Under the pieces are notes generated by a model. The model was given only the letters and a program-made list of their open reading frames with translations, made no database searches and was not told the origin of the DNA. A DNA stretch of 49,402 bases from Nocardioides sp. (lineage in GTDB: Bacteria > Actinomycetota > Actinomycetes > Propionibacteriales > Nocardioidaceae). Below, in pieces: positions 8,831-16,878 of the stretch. The stretch lies in NCBI GenBank assembly GCA_025924815.1, contig JAICHQ010000014.1, positions 1 through 49,402 of the forward strand, written 5' to 3'. Each line of letters opens with the position of its first letter. Position 1 is the first letter of the stretch. The position numbers and the translations under genes are program-made.

Positions 8831-10003
8831 TCAGACGCTGTCGCGACAGGGGTTGAGGTGTGCGGACCACTTCTCCTCGATCCGGCCGAAGCGCCAGACG
8901 GAGACCGCGACCAGCCAGGAGACGACGAACAGACCGACGATGCCGTAGCCGGCGTAGTCGAGCGGGATGTTCGCGATCGCGGCCACCGGCCCGGTGGTGA
9001 TGTCGGCGCGGTCGGCCAGGACGCCGATCAGCTCGACGGTGCCGATGATCAGTGCCACCGCCACCGAGATGCTGGTGATCGTGATGTTGTAGAAGACCTT
9101 GCGCACCGGCTTGGCGAAGGCCCAGCCGTACGCCGCGTTCATGAAGACGCCGTCGACGGTGTCCATCAGGCACATGCCGGCGGCGAACAGGATCGGCAGC
9201 ACCAGGATCGCGTAGAACGGCAGGTTGAACACTGCGGCGCCCCCGGCCAGCACGAGCAGGCCCACCTCGGTCGCGGTGTCGAACCCGAGCCCGAACAGGA
9301 CGCCGACGGGGTAGATGTGCCACGGCTTGCGGACGCTCTTGGTCAGGCCGCCGAGGAACCGGTTCATGAATCCGCGTTTGGCGAGGTGGTCCTCGAGCTC
9401 GGCCTCGTCGTAGCGCCCGCTGCGCATCTCCCGGAAGACCTCGAGGATGCCCACGAGCACGGCGAGGTTGAGGATGCCGAGGACCAGCAGGAACACCCCT
9501 GACACCGACGCGCCGATCACGCCGGTCACCGAGTGCAGGGTGGAGCCGTCGTTCTCGACCGGTGAGGCCAGCGCCTTGATGCCCAGGGCCAGCAGGAGCG
9601 AGAGTCCGAAGACGATCGTCGAGTGCCCGAGGGAGAACCAGAACCCCACCGAGAGCGGTTGTCGGTCCCCACCCTCGCGGGTGCGGTCGGCGATGAGCTT
9701 GCGCGTCGTGTTGTCGACCGCCGCGATGTGGTCGGCGTCGAAGGCGTGCCGCATGCCGAAGGTGTAGGCCAGGATGCCCACGCCCACGGTGAACACGGGG
9801 TGGTCGCCGCCGAGCTGGTAGTGCTGTGGCGCGATCACGCCGAACAGGAGACCGAAACCCAGCACGTGCAGCAGGACGATGAGCGACGTCATCGCCGCCA
9901 GGCTGCGTCGGTCGGCCCGGCTCAGGTCGCGCCGGAACGCAGCCAACCGCAGCCGCGCGCCACCGGGCTGCGCGCGCGTTGCGGTGGCGTTCTGATCCGA
10001 CAT
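8831..10003 (-). CDS. HoxN/NixA/NiCoT family nickel/cobalt permease
   Basis: The 390-residue integral membrane protein belongs to the NiCoT family. It has the signature H-A-F-D-A-D-H-I (H86, D89, D91, H92) that selects and binds the metal, and the later motifs GFDTATEVGLL and LFAAGMCLMDTVDG. Eight or so hydrophobic segments are evident. The ATG at 10003 follows GGAAGGA; longer open reading upstream is arginine-rich and runs through the operator region, so it is rejected. A Nur-type operator lies about 50 nt upstream, indicating nickel-dependent repression and therefore Ni2+ as the main substrate. No nickel enzyme is encoded in the window. Confidence 0.93.
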   Translation of the reverse strand: MSDQNATATRAQPGGARLRLAAFRRDLSRADRRSLAAMTSLIVLLHVLGFGLLFGVIAPQHYQLGGDHPVFTVGVGILAYTFGMRHAFDADHIAAVDNTTRKLIADRTREGGDRQPLSVGFWFSLGHSTIVFGLSLLLALGIKALASPVENDGSTLHSVTGVIGASVSGVFLLVLGILNLAVLVGILEVFREMRSGRYDEAELEDHLAKRGFMNRFLGGLTKSVRKPWHIYPVGVLFGLGFDTATEVGLLVLAGGAAVFNLPFYAILVLPILFAAGMCLMDTVDGVFMNAAYGWAFAKPVRKVFYNITITSISVAVALIIGTVELIGVLADRADITTGPVAAIANIPLDYAGYGIVGLFVVSWLVAVSVWRFGRIEEKWSAHLNPCRDSV

Positions 10004-10044
10004 CGATGGTCCTTCCGGTACGGCGCGCGTCTCCTGCCATCTCA

Positions 10045-10073
10045 ACGCAGTTGCGAACCAATTGCAACTGCGT
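10045..10073 (-). promoter_or_regulatory. Nur box (nickel-responsive operator) upstream of the nickel permease
   Basis: A perfect 10-bp inverted repeat ACGCAGTTGC (10045-10054) / GCAACTGCGT (10064-10073) contains TTGCGA-ACCAA-TTGCAA (10051-10067). This agrees with the published Streptomyces Nur box tTGCaa-N5-ttGCAA at the capitalised positions and spacing. It lies 48-64 nt before the permease ATG, where a promoter would be. The nur gene itself is not in the window. Confidence 0.8.
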
Positions 10074-10192
10074 CTCGGTGTGGTTCGTCGCCCGCCTCGG
10101 CCCGGATGGGTCGGGGCGGTCGGCCACGACCCCGTGGCGCGGGCCGGGCGGTTCGCCGTACGCCCGGAGGCGGGCCGGCGGCCGGCGGTGCC

Positions 10193-10208
10193 CGGGACGA
10201 ACGTCCCG
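10193..10208 (+). promoter_or_regulatory. DosR/DevR-like palindrome upstream of the stress protein gene
   Basis: CGGGACGAACGTCCCG contains GGGAC-N4-GTCCC with the half-sites and spacing of the mycobacterial DosR box core (GGGACTWWAGTCCC). The outer TT/AA of the full consensus are absent. It ends 56 nt before the proposed start of the universal stress protein, a classic Dos-regulon class, and a DevS-type kinase follows. Confidence 0.55.
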
Positions 10209-10264
10209 TCGATCCGGGCCGATGGCCGGATGCGCGCGCATCCGGAGGCCGTCAGCCTGGCGTC

Positions 10265-10741
10265 GTGGGAGACCAAGGGGGCGTGATCGTGGTCGGCGTC
10301 GACGGGAGCGCCGGCGCCGCGACCGCCCTCGACTTCGCGCTCGCGGAGGGATGGGAGCGCGGGTGCACCGTCGAGGTCGTCACCGCCTGGCTGGGCAGCG
10401 GGCACGGCGACGAGACCTCGGACGCCGATGAGCTGGCCGAGGGCCGGGCGCGCGTGCACCACATGCAGGCTGAGGTGATCGCACGCTGCCTCGAGCACCG
10501 CACCGGTGCGCCGGACCTGGTGCGCGTCGTCGTCCATGACTACGCGGGCCGGGTCCTGGTCGCCCGTGCCGAGTCCGCCTCGATGGTGGTCGTCGGCAGC
10601 GGCAGCCCGAGCAGCGTCAGCCACCAGGTCCTGGGCTCGGTCGCGGAGTACTGCGTGCGGCACTCGCCGGTGCCGGTGGTGATCGTGCCCGCTCCGGCGC
10701 GGCTGGAGCGCAGGGCGGGCGCCGGCGTCCAGGCACCCTGA
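10265..10741 (+). CDS. universal stress protein (UspA family)
   Basis: The product (158 residues from the GTG at 10265) is a single Usp domain: VIVVGVDGSAGAATALDFAL at the N terminus and the ATP-binding-type loop MVVVGSGSPSSVSHQVLGSVAEYCVRHSPVPVVIVP at the C terminus, where G-(2)-G-(9)-G(S) style spacing is partly kept. Two GTG starts are possible, 10265 and 10283; neither has an ideally placed ribosome site. It is followed after 58 nt by a DevS-type kinase in the same direction. The DosR-like palindrome upstream suggests induction in hypoxia or redox stress. Confidence 0.85.
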   Translation: MGDQGGVIVVGVDGSAGAATALDFALAEGWERGCTVEVVTAWLGSGHGDETSDADELAEGRARVHHMQAEVIARCLEHRTGAPDLVRVVVHDYAGRVLVARAESASMVVVGSGSPSSVSHQVLGSVAEYCVRHSPVPVVIVPAPARLERRAGAGVQAP

Positions 10742-10799
10742 AGCCCGGGCGTCGGGTCGATGCGGACCGCCGAGATCCGTCGACGGCTATGGTCGGGGC

Positions 10800-12422
10800 G
10801 TGACGGATCACGGTGACGTCGCGGAGCACAAGCTCAGGGCCCTGCTCGAGGCCCATCGCACCATCGTCGGCGATCTCGACCTGGAGCTCGTGCTAGGCCG
10901 CATCGTCACCTCGGCGACCGACCTCGTGCGGGCCGACTTCGGGGCGCTGGCGGTCGTCGCCGAGGACGGGTCGCTGGAGGAGCTCGTCCACGTCGGCTTC
11001 GGGAGGTCGGAGGTGGAGGCCACCGGTCGTGTTCCCGAGGTCACCGGGTTGCTCGGCCAGGTGATCGCGGAGCAGCGGGTGATCCGGGTCGACGACCTCC
11101 GGCACCACTCCGGCCCGATCGGCTTCCCTCTCGACCACCCGCCGATGCGTACGTTCGTCGGGGTCCCGGTGCGGGTGCGGGGGGAGGCCTACGGTGACCT
11201 CTGCCTCAGCCGCACGGACGCCGTACCGTTCACCGCCGAGGACGAGGAGCTTCTCCAGGCGCTCGCCGCCACGGCCGGGATCGCCATCGACAACGCGAGG
11301 CTGTTCGCGGAGGGGCGGATCCGGCAGGAGTGGCTGGCCGCCTCTACCGAGGTGACCCGGCGGGTGCTTGCCGGGGACGAAGGAGCACTGCGCCTGATCG
11401 CGCGGCAGGTCAACGTCCTCGCGGGTGCCACCATCACCACGGTCGTCGTACCGGTGGACGGCGAGCTCTCCGTCGCCGTCGCCGAGGGGCGTGACGCGAT
11501 CGGTGTCGAGGGCGCCCGGTACGCCGCGGCGGGAACCCTCAGCGAGCACGTGCTGCGGAGCGGGAAACCGGTACGTCTGGCCGACGCCGAGGCCACCACG
11601 ACGACACGGGGTCGCACCATCTACCTCGCCGGAGAGGTGCGGGTCGGGCCGGTGATGGTGCTGCCGCTGCTCGGACGCGAGCAGGTGCGGGGCACGCTCG
11701 TGGTCATGCGTGGCCCGCACCGTCGCGCGTTCACCCATGCGGAGGCGGAGATGGCGACGACATTCGCCGGGCATGCCTCCGTCGCCCTGGAGCTGGCCGA
11801 GGCCCGGCGCGACCAGCAGCGAGCGCTGCTCCTCGACGACCGTGCGCGGATCGCCCGCGACCTGCACGACCACGTGATCCAGCAGGTGTTCGCGGCAGGG
11901 CTGGTCGTGCAGGCAACGGCCTCCAGGCTCCAGGACCCGTCCGGCGTCACGGCGCTGCAGGAGGTCGTGAAGAACCTCGACGAGGCGATCCGGCAGATCC
12001 GGGTCTCGATCTTCCAGCTCCAGCCGCCGGCGCCCGGCGGCCTGCGGGCCGCGGTGATGGACGTGGTGGCAGACGTGCGGCCCGGACTCGGGATCGACCC
12101 GCGGATCGACCTCGACGGACCCCTCGACGCGGTGGGTGGCGCCGACCTCCTCCGCGACGTGACGGCCGTGGTGCGCGAGGGCCTGATCAACGTCGCGCGC
12201 CATGCGTCCGCCTCGAACGTGGCCCTCAACCTCCACGCCACCTCCAACCGGTTGACGGTCACCATCAGTGACGACGGGGTCGGCATGGGCGACGTCGGGC
12301 GTCGCAGCGGGCTCGACAACATGCGGGAGCGGGCCGAGAGCCGCAACGGCTCGATGGTGATCGCCGAGGTCCCCGACCTGGGCGGCACCTCCCTGGTCTG
12401 GACGGTTCCGATCCTGCCCTGA
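10800..12422 (+). CDS. DevS/DosT-type GAF sensor histidine kinase
   Basis: The 540-residue cytoplasmic kinase has two GAF domains (about 26-170 and 185-335), a HisKA_3 box RIARDLHDHVIQQ with phospho-acceptor H356, and an HATPase with REGLINVARHA, DDGVGMG and SGLDNMRER motifs. In GAF1 the segment GFPLDHPPMRTF places H113 where DevS of M. tuberculosis has its heme-ligating His149, so gas or redox sensing through heme is likely. It starts with GTG. No response regulator lies beside it, so its DevR/NarL partner must be elsewhere. A shared transcript with the stress protein gene is possible but unproven. Confidence 0.9.
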   Translation: MTDHGDVAEHKLRALLEAHRTIVGDLDLELVLGRIVTSATDLVRADFGALAVVAEDGSLEELVHVGFGRSEVEATGRVPEVTGLLGQVIAEQRVIRVDDLRHHSGPIGFPLDHPPMRTFVGVPVRVRGEAYGDLCLSRTDAVPFTAEDEELLQALAATAGIAIDNARLFAEGRIRQEWLAASTEVTRRVLAGDEGALRLIARQVNVLAGATITTVVVPVDGELSVAVAEGRDAIGVEGARYAAAGTLSEHVLRSGKPVRLADAEATTTTRGRTIYLAGEVRVGPVMVLPLLGREQVRGTLVVMRGPHRRAFTHAEAEMATTFAGHASVALELAEARRDQQRALLLDDRARIARDLHDHVIQQVFAAGLVVQATASRLQDPSGVTALQEVVKNLDEAIRQIRVSIFQLQPPAPGGLRAAVMDVVADVRPGLGIDPRIDLDGPLDAVGGADLLRDVTAVVREGLINVARHASASNVALNLHATSNRLTVTISDDGVGMGDVGRRSGLDNMRERAESRNGSMVIAEVPDLGGTSLVWTVPILP

Positions 12423-12509
12423 CCGGACTCCTCCCGCGGAGCCGATGTCGGGTTCCACGTCCAGGCGGACGGCACCGGAGTCCGAGGCCAGGTCGGCGAT
12501 GATGGGCCG

Positions 12510-13853
12510 GTGACCGAACAGATCCACGACATCGGCAGGCGCCGGGCGTGGGTGATCTGGCTGGTCGCGATGTCGGTCTACATCCTGGCGGTCTTCAACC
12601 GCAGCTCGCTCGGTGTCGCGGGTCTGCTCGCCACGCATCGGTTCGGCATCTCGGCCACCCAGCTGTCGTTCTTCACCGTCCTCCAGCTGGTCGTGTACGC
12701 CGGCCTGCAGGTGCCGATCGGCGTGCTGCTCGACCGCTACGGCTCACGCGTCCTGCTGCTGAGCGGACTCGGGCTGATGACGCTCGGCCAGCTGGCGTTC
12801 GCCTTCGTCACGTCGTTCCCGCGGGCTGTCCTGGCCCGCGCCATGGTCGGCGCGGGCGACGCCGCGATGTTCGTCAGCGTCATCCGCCTGGTGACGGTCT
12901 GGTTCCTGGTCCGACAGGCGCCGACCGTCACCCAGCTGACCGGCCAGCTCGGCCAGCTCGGGTCGATCGTCGCGGCCGCTCCGCTGACGCTGGCGCTGGA
13001 CCACCTCGGCTGGACGAAGTCCTTCGCGGTGGCGTCGTCACTCGGGGTCGTCGGGATGGTGGGGGTCGCGCTGCTGGTCAAGGACTCGCCGTACCTGCGC
13101 GAGCAGGTCGTGCACGTCAAGATGCGCGCCCTGGCCCGCTCGCTGCGGCTGGTGTGGGGCAACCCAGGCACCCGCCTGGGCATGTGGTCGCACTTCACGT
13201 CGCAGTTCAGCGTCACCGTCTTCGCCCTGCTGTGGGGATACCCGTTCCTGGTCCGAGCCGAGGGCCTCTCGTCGGGCGCCGCGAGCACGTTGCTGATGGT
13301 GATGACCGGATGGACGATCCTCTGCGGGCTCATGCTCGGCAGCCTGGTCGCCCGCTACCCCTACTACCGCTCGTGGATGGTGCTCGGCATCGTCGCGGCG
13401 ATGGCGTTGGCCTGGGCCGTGGTGCTGGCCCGGTCGACACCGGCGCCGCTGTGGCTGCTGGTCGTGCTGGTCTGCCTGACCTCCACCGGCGGACCGGCCT
13501 CGATGGTCGGCTTCGACCTCGCGCGCACGTTCGTCCCCGTCGAGGCGGCGGGCCGCGCGAACGGCTTCGTCAACGTCGGTGGCTTCTCGGCGAGCCTGCT
13601 GACGATGGGCCTGATCGGTGTCCTGCTCGACTGGCACAGCCGCGGAGGCGGTAGCGACACCTACGACCTCGGCGACTTCCGGGTGGCGATGTCGGTGCAG
13701 TTCGCGTTCTGGGCGTTCGGGGCGCTGCAGATCCTGCGCTACCGCCGCAAGGCGGTCGCCCACTTGAACCGCCTCCACCCCGGCGTCGTCGACGCGATGA
13801 AGCGCGGCGAGGCGGTCGCCCATCTCGGCTTCCACGAGCGCGAGGGCGTGTAG
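12510..13853 (+). CDS. MFS transporter
   Basis: The 447-residue protein has 12 predicted hydrophobic segments and the MFS loop 2-3 motif as LLDRYGSRVLLLSG. The N-terminal segment is AWVIWLVAMSVYILAVFNRSSLGVA. Transport is probably proton-coupled; the substrate is unknown. The start is GTG at 12510. It is convergent with the siderophore-interacting protein gene, 12 bp away, but that does not establish a siderophore role. Confidence 0.85.
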   Translation: MTEQIHDIGRRRAWVIWLVAMSVYILAVFNRSSLGVAGLLATHRFGISATQLSFFTVLQLVVYAGLQVPIGVLLDRYGSRVLLLSGLGLMTLGQLAFAFVTSFPRAVLARAMVGAGDAAMFVSVIRLVTVWFLVRQAPTVTQLTGQLGQLGSIVAAAPLTLALDHLGWTKSFAVASSLGVVGMVGVALLVKDSPYLREQVVHVKMRALARSLRLVWGNPGTRLGMWSHFTSQFSVTVFALLWGYPFLVRAEGLSSGAASTLLMVMTGWTILCGLMLGSLVARYPYYRSWMVLGIVAAMALAWAVVLARSTPAPLWLLVVLVCLTSTGGPASMVGFDLARTFVPVEAAGRANGFVNVGGFSASLLTMGLIGVLLDWHSRGGGSDTYDLGDFRVAMSVQFAFWAFGALQILRYRRKAVAHLNRLHPGVVDAMKRGEAVAHLGFHEREGV

Positions 13854-13865
13854 GCGCCGGGCGGT

Positions 13866-14687
13866 TCACGACGCGACGGCGTCTTCCTCCATCGCCGCGA
13901 CGTAGTCGCGCTTGATCCTCCGCCACGCCTCGTCGGTCATCGTGCGGCGCCAGTACGGCGAGCACGACAGCTGCCCACGGCTGAGGCCCCGCTCGGTCAG
14001 CAGGTGACGGCGTACGCCGCGGATCTCGTCCGCCTCGCCGTGCACGAACCCGAACGGCGTGCCGCCGCCCGGATCGACGGCCGCGAAGTCGAGCGCCTCG
14101 ACGGCGGCGACCAACAGGGACGCGTCGCGCCCGTCGCCGCGCCGGTGCAGCCAGACCAGGTCGATGTCCGCGTCGCTGGGCAGGTCGACCTCGTGGTCGG
14201 GCCCGTCGCAGACGAGGCGCACCACGGCCCTGGCGCCGGCCGGAAGCACCTCCAGCGAGGCCGCGATCGCCGGCAGCGCCGACTCGTCGCCGACCATCAG
14301 GTGCCAGTCGGCAGTGGGATCGGGCCGGTAGCCGCCACTCGGTCCGGTGAACACCAGGACGTCACCGGGCCGAGCGCCGACGGCCCAGGGGCCGGCGACA
14401 CCACTGTCGCCGTGCACGACGAAGTCGACGGTGAGCCGGGCGTGCTCGGGATCCCAGGCGCGGACGGTGTAGCGCCGCCGGGCCGGCTGCTCGTCGGCGG
14501 GGTGGCTGTCGCGGACCGCCTGCGGGTCGAAGACCTCGTCGTACGTCGCGCGGCCCGTACGGAACGCGACGTTGACGTAGGCGTCGGTCGCGTCGGGCAT
14601 CTCGAGACCCGCGAGGTCGCCGCCCTCGAGGACGACCCGCACCAGGGCGGGCGTCAGGTGGTGCGTGCTCGCCACTCGTCCGTGCAT
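13866..14687 (-). CDS. siderophore-interacting protein (FAD-dependent ferric reductase family)
   Basis: The 273-residue product has the two SIP domains: an FAD-binding part with R-R-Y-T-V-R-A-W and HGDSGVAGPWA (residues about 71-105), and an NAD(P)H-binding C-terminal part ending SCSPYWRRTMTDEAWRRIKRDY. SIPs release iron from siderophores by reducing Fe3+. The ATG at 14687 follows an AGAGAG purine run; a slightly longer N terminus is possible. It lies 28 bp after the phosphodiesterase gene on the same strand and may be co-transcribed. Confidence 0.88.
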   Translation of the reverse strand: MHGRVASTHHLTPALVRVVLEGGDLAGLEMPDATDAYVNVAFRTGRATYDEVFDPQAVRDSHPADEQPARRRYTVRAWDPEHARLTVDFVVHGDSGVAGPWAVGARPGDVLVFTGPSGGYRPDPTADWHLMVGDESALPAIAASLEVLPAGARAVVRLVCDGPDHEVDLPSDADIDLVWLHRRGDGRDASLLVAAVEALDFAAVDPGGGTPFGFVHGEADEIRGVRRHLLTERGLSRGQLSCSPYWRRTMTDEAWRRIKRDYVAAMEEDAVAS

Positions 14688-14715
14688 CGGGTCCGGCTCT
14701 CTGTTGTCGGTGGGC

Positions 14716-15669
14716 TCAGCTGGTGGGCGGTGACGTCGCGGCCTCGGTGTCGGCTGGCGCTCCCCGGTTGAAGTCGGAGTCCTTGCGGCTGACCATGTCG
14801 AAGCGCTCCTCCGGGCTCATCGCCTCGAAGAGCGGCACGACGTCGGTCCCGAAGCCGCTGACCTCGGGGGCCTCCGGCACCGGGACGACGGTGTGGACCA
14901 CGCGGTCGGCGTAGACGTGCACTGCGTTGACCGACGTGTTCCCGTCGACGGCGGAGATGAAGCGGTCGAGTGGTGCCGGGTCGGCCAGGTAGCAGGTAGC
15001 GGACGCCACCGAGACCGGGATGCCGGCGAAGGTCGAGTGCGAGCTGAAGTGGTAGTGCCCACCGAGGATGGCGCGCACGTCGGTGCCGTGGACCACGGCG
15101 GCCAGCCGGTCGGTGTCCAACAGCTCGATCAGCTCGGCGGCCGGCACCATCGGCGACGGGATCGGTGGGTGGTGCAGCGCGAGGATCGTGCCGTGCTCCG
15201 CGGGCGTGGCCAGGACGTCGGCCAGCCAGGTGAGCTGCTCGTCGCTCACCTCCCCGTGGTGCCAGTCCGGGACGGTCGTGTCGAGGCTGACGATCCGCAG
15301 CCCGGCCACGTCGTACACCCGGTCCGCGGGGGCCTCGGACTCCTGCCCGAACAGCTCCCGGGAGTACGCCGCGCGGTCGTCGTGGTTGCCCATGCACCAC
15401 ACGATCTGCGCGCCGATCCGCTCGGCCATCGGCTCGACCCGCTCGCGCAGCAGGCGGTACGCCGCGGGGTCGCCGATGTCGGCCAGGTCACCGGTGAAGA
15501 CCAGCGCCTGGGGTGGCGGGTCGATCCGGGACAGCCGGTCCAGCGCCCTCTCGAACCGGGCCACGGTGTCGATGGCGTCGTACTGCCGTGCGTCGCCGGC
15601 GAGCAGATGGGTGTCACTGATGTGGGCGATCACGTGCGTCGGAGGAGGGAGCTGGCCGTACTGGATCAC
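14716..15669 (-). CDS. cpdA: class III cyclic nucleotide phosphodiesterase, Rv0805-like
   Basis: The 317-residue metallophosphoesterase carries all ligand motifs of the family: D19-T-H21, FTGDLAD, MGNHDDR, ALHHPPIPS and GGHYH. It aligns along its length with M. tuberculosis Rv0805 (3',5'-cAMP phosphodiesterase of similar length), including VSVASATCYL. It should hydrolyse cAMP or 2',3'-cyclic nucleotides using a di-metal centre. The start is GTG at 15669. It sits between fumarylacetoacetase and SIP genes on the same strand. Confidence 0.88.
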   Translation of the reverse strand: MIQYGQLPPPTHVIAHISDTHLLAGDARQYDAIDTVARFERALDRLSRIDPPPQALVFTGDLADIGDPAAYRLLRERVEPMAERIGAQIVWCMGNHDDRAAYSRELFGQESEAPADRVYDVAGLRIVSLDTTVPDWHHGEVSDEQLTWLADVLATPAEHGTILALHHPPIPSPMVPAAELIELLDTDRLAAVVHGTDVRAILGGHYHFSSHSTFAGIPVSVASATCYLADPAPLDRFISAVDGNTSVNAVHVYADRVVHTVVPVPEAPEVSGFGTDVVPLFEAMSPEERFDMVSRKDSDFNRGAPADTEAATSPPTS

Positions 15670-15723
15670 CCGCCGAGCCTACGGAGGCGGCGGATGCGGA
15701 CAAAACCCTGCGTGGCAACCGTC

Positions 15724-16878
15724 TCAGGGGCGGGCGGGTTCGATCCGTCCGGTGACCTCGCCGAGGGTGATCCGGCCACCGCCCGTGCCCGGCGCGGAGT
15801 AGCGCAAGGTCACCTCGTCGCCGTCCTCGAGGAAGGTACGCCCGCCGGCGAACGGCTCCTTGCCGCCCCAGCTCAGCTCGAGGAACGAGCCACGGGTGTC
15901 GGGCTCGGAGCCGCTGATCGTGCCCGAGGCGAACAGGTCGCCGGTGCGGGTACTGGCGCCGTTTACGGTCAGATGGGCGAGCATCTGGGCCGGTGACCAG
16001 TACATCGTGCGGTACGGCGGCCGGCTGACGACCTCGTCGTCGAGGACGACCTCCACGTCGATGTCGAGAGCCCCTCGCTCGTCGGCCGGGGACAGGTAGG
16101 GCAGCGGTGCCGGGTCCTGCGGCGGCAGCTCGGTGCGCGCCGCGGCCAGCGCGCTCAGCGGTGTGACCCAGGCGCTGACCGACGTCGCGAACGACTTGCC
16201 GAGGAACGGGCCCAGCGGTACGTACTCCCAGGCCTGGATGTCCCGGGCGCTCCAGTCGTTGAGGCCGACGACGCCGAAGACGTGGCGGTCGAGCTCGTCG
16301 ACGCCGATGCGGCTGCCGAGCTCGGACCCGACGCCGACCACGAACCCGAGCTCGGCCTCGATGTCGAGTCTCCGGCTGGGCCCGTACGCCGGGACCGGCG
16401 CGCCGCCCTCGGCCGTCGAGCTGGTCGGAGCCCGCTGGCCGCACGGCCGGACGACCGGAGTACCGCTGACCACGACCGTGCCACCGCGACCGTGGTAGCC
16501 GACCGGCAGGTGCCTCCAGTTCGACAGCAACGGCTCCTGGTCGGGCCGGAAGATGCGACCGACGTTGGAGGCGTGGTGGAGGGATGCGTAGAAGTCGACG
16601 TAGTCGCCGACGGAGAAGGGCAACCGCAGCGACGCCTCGTCGAGGGGGAACGCCGGCAGCGCGTCGGACTCCACCAGCGCGGCGATCTCGGCCCGGGTCT
16701 CGGTCCAGGCCCGCGGGCCGAGCGCCATGAAGTCGTCGAGGGCCGGCCGGTCGAGCTGCGGACGCACCGTCGAGACGTCGACGACGGTGTCGGCGTGCCG
16801 CACGCCGACGCGGGGCGCCGACCCCTCGGTGGAGAAGACGCCGTAGGGCAGGTGGTCGAGCCCGAACCCGTCGGTCAC
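15724..16878 (-). CDS. fahA: fumarylacetoacetase
   Basis: The 384-residue product has the FAH N-terminal domain and the catalytic domain with DFYASLHHASNVGRIFRP, YHGRGGTVVVSGTP and LNDWSARDIQAWEYVPLG, which provide the metal-binding and catalytic residues. It cleaves fumarylacetoacetate to fumarate and acetoacetate, the last step of the homogentisate route for tyrosine and phenylalanine. The start is GTG at 16878, whose GTGA overlaps the stop of the upstream gene by 4 bp; the longer frame extends inside that gene and is not used. The ring-opening dioxygenase is about 19 kb away at 35794. Confidence 0.92.
   Translation of the reverse strand: MTDGFGLDHLPYGVFSTEGSAPRVGVRHADTVVDVSTVRPQLDRPALDDFMALGPRAWTETRAEIAALVESDALPAFPLDEASLRLPFSVGDYVDFYASLHHASNVGRIFRPDQEPLLSNWRHLPVGYHGRGGTVVVSGTPVVRPCGQRAPTSSTAEGGAPVPAYGPSRRLDIEAELGFVVGVGSELGSRIGVDELDRHVFGVVGLNDWSARDIQAWEYVPLGPFLGKSFATSVSAWVTPLSALAAARTELPPQDPAPLPYLSPADERGALDIDVEVVLDDEVVSRPPYRTMYWSPAQMLAHLTVNGASTRTGDLFASGTISGSEPDTRGSFLELSWGGKEPFAGGRTFLEDGDEVTLRYSAPGTGGGRITLGEVTGRIEPARP

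Noticed and set aside
10004..10663. N-terminal extension of the nickel permease
   Set aside because: The frame is open for 220 more codons but is arginine-rich, crosses the Nur box and the stress protein gene, and the ATG at 10003 has a proper ribosome site.
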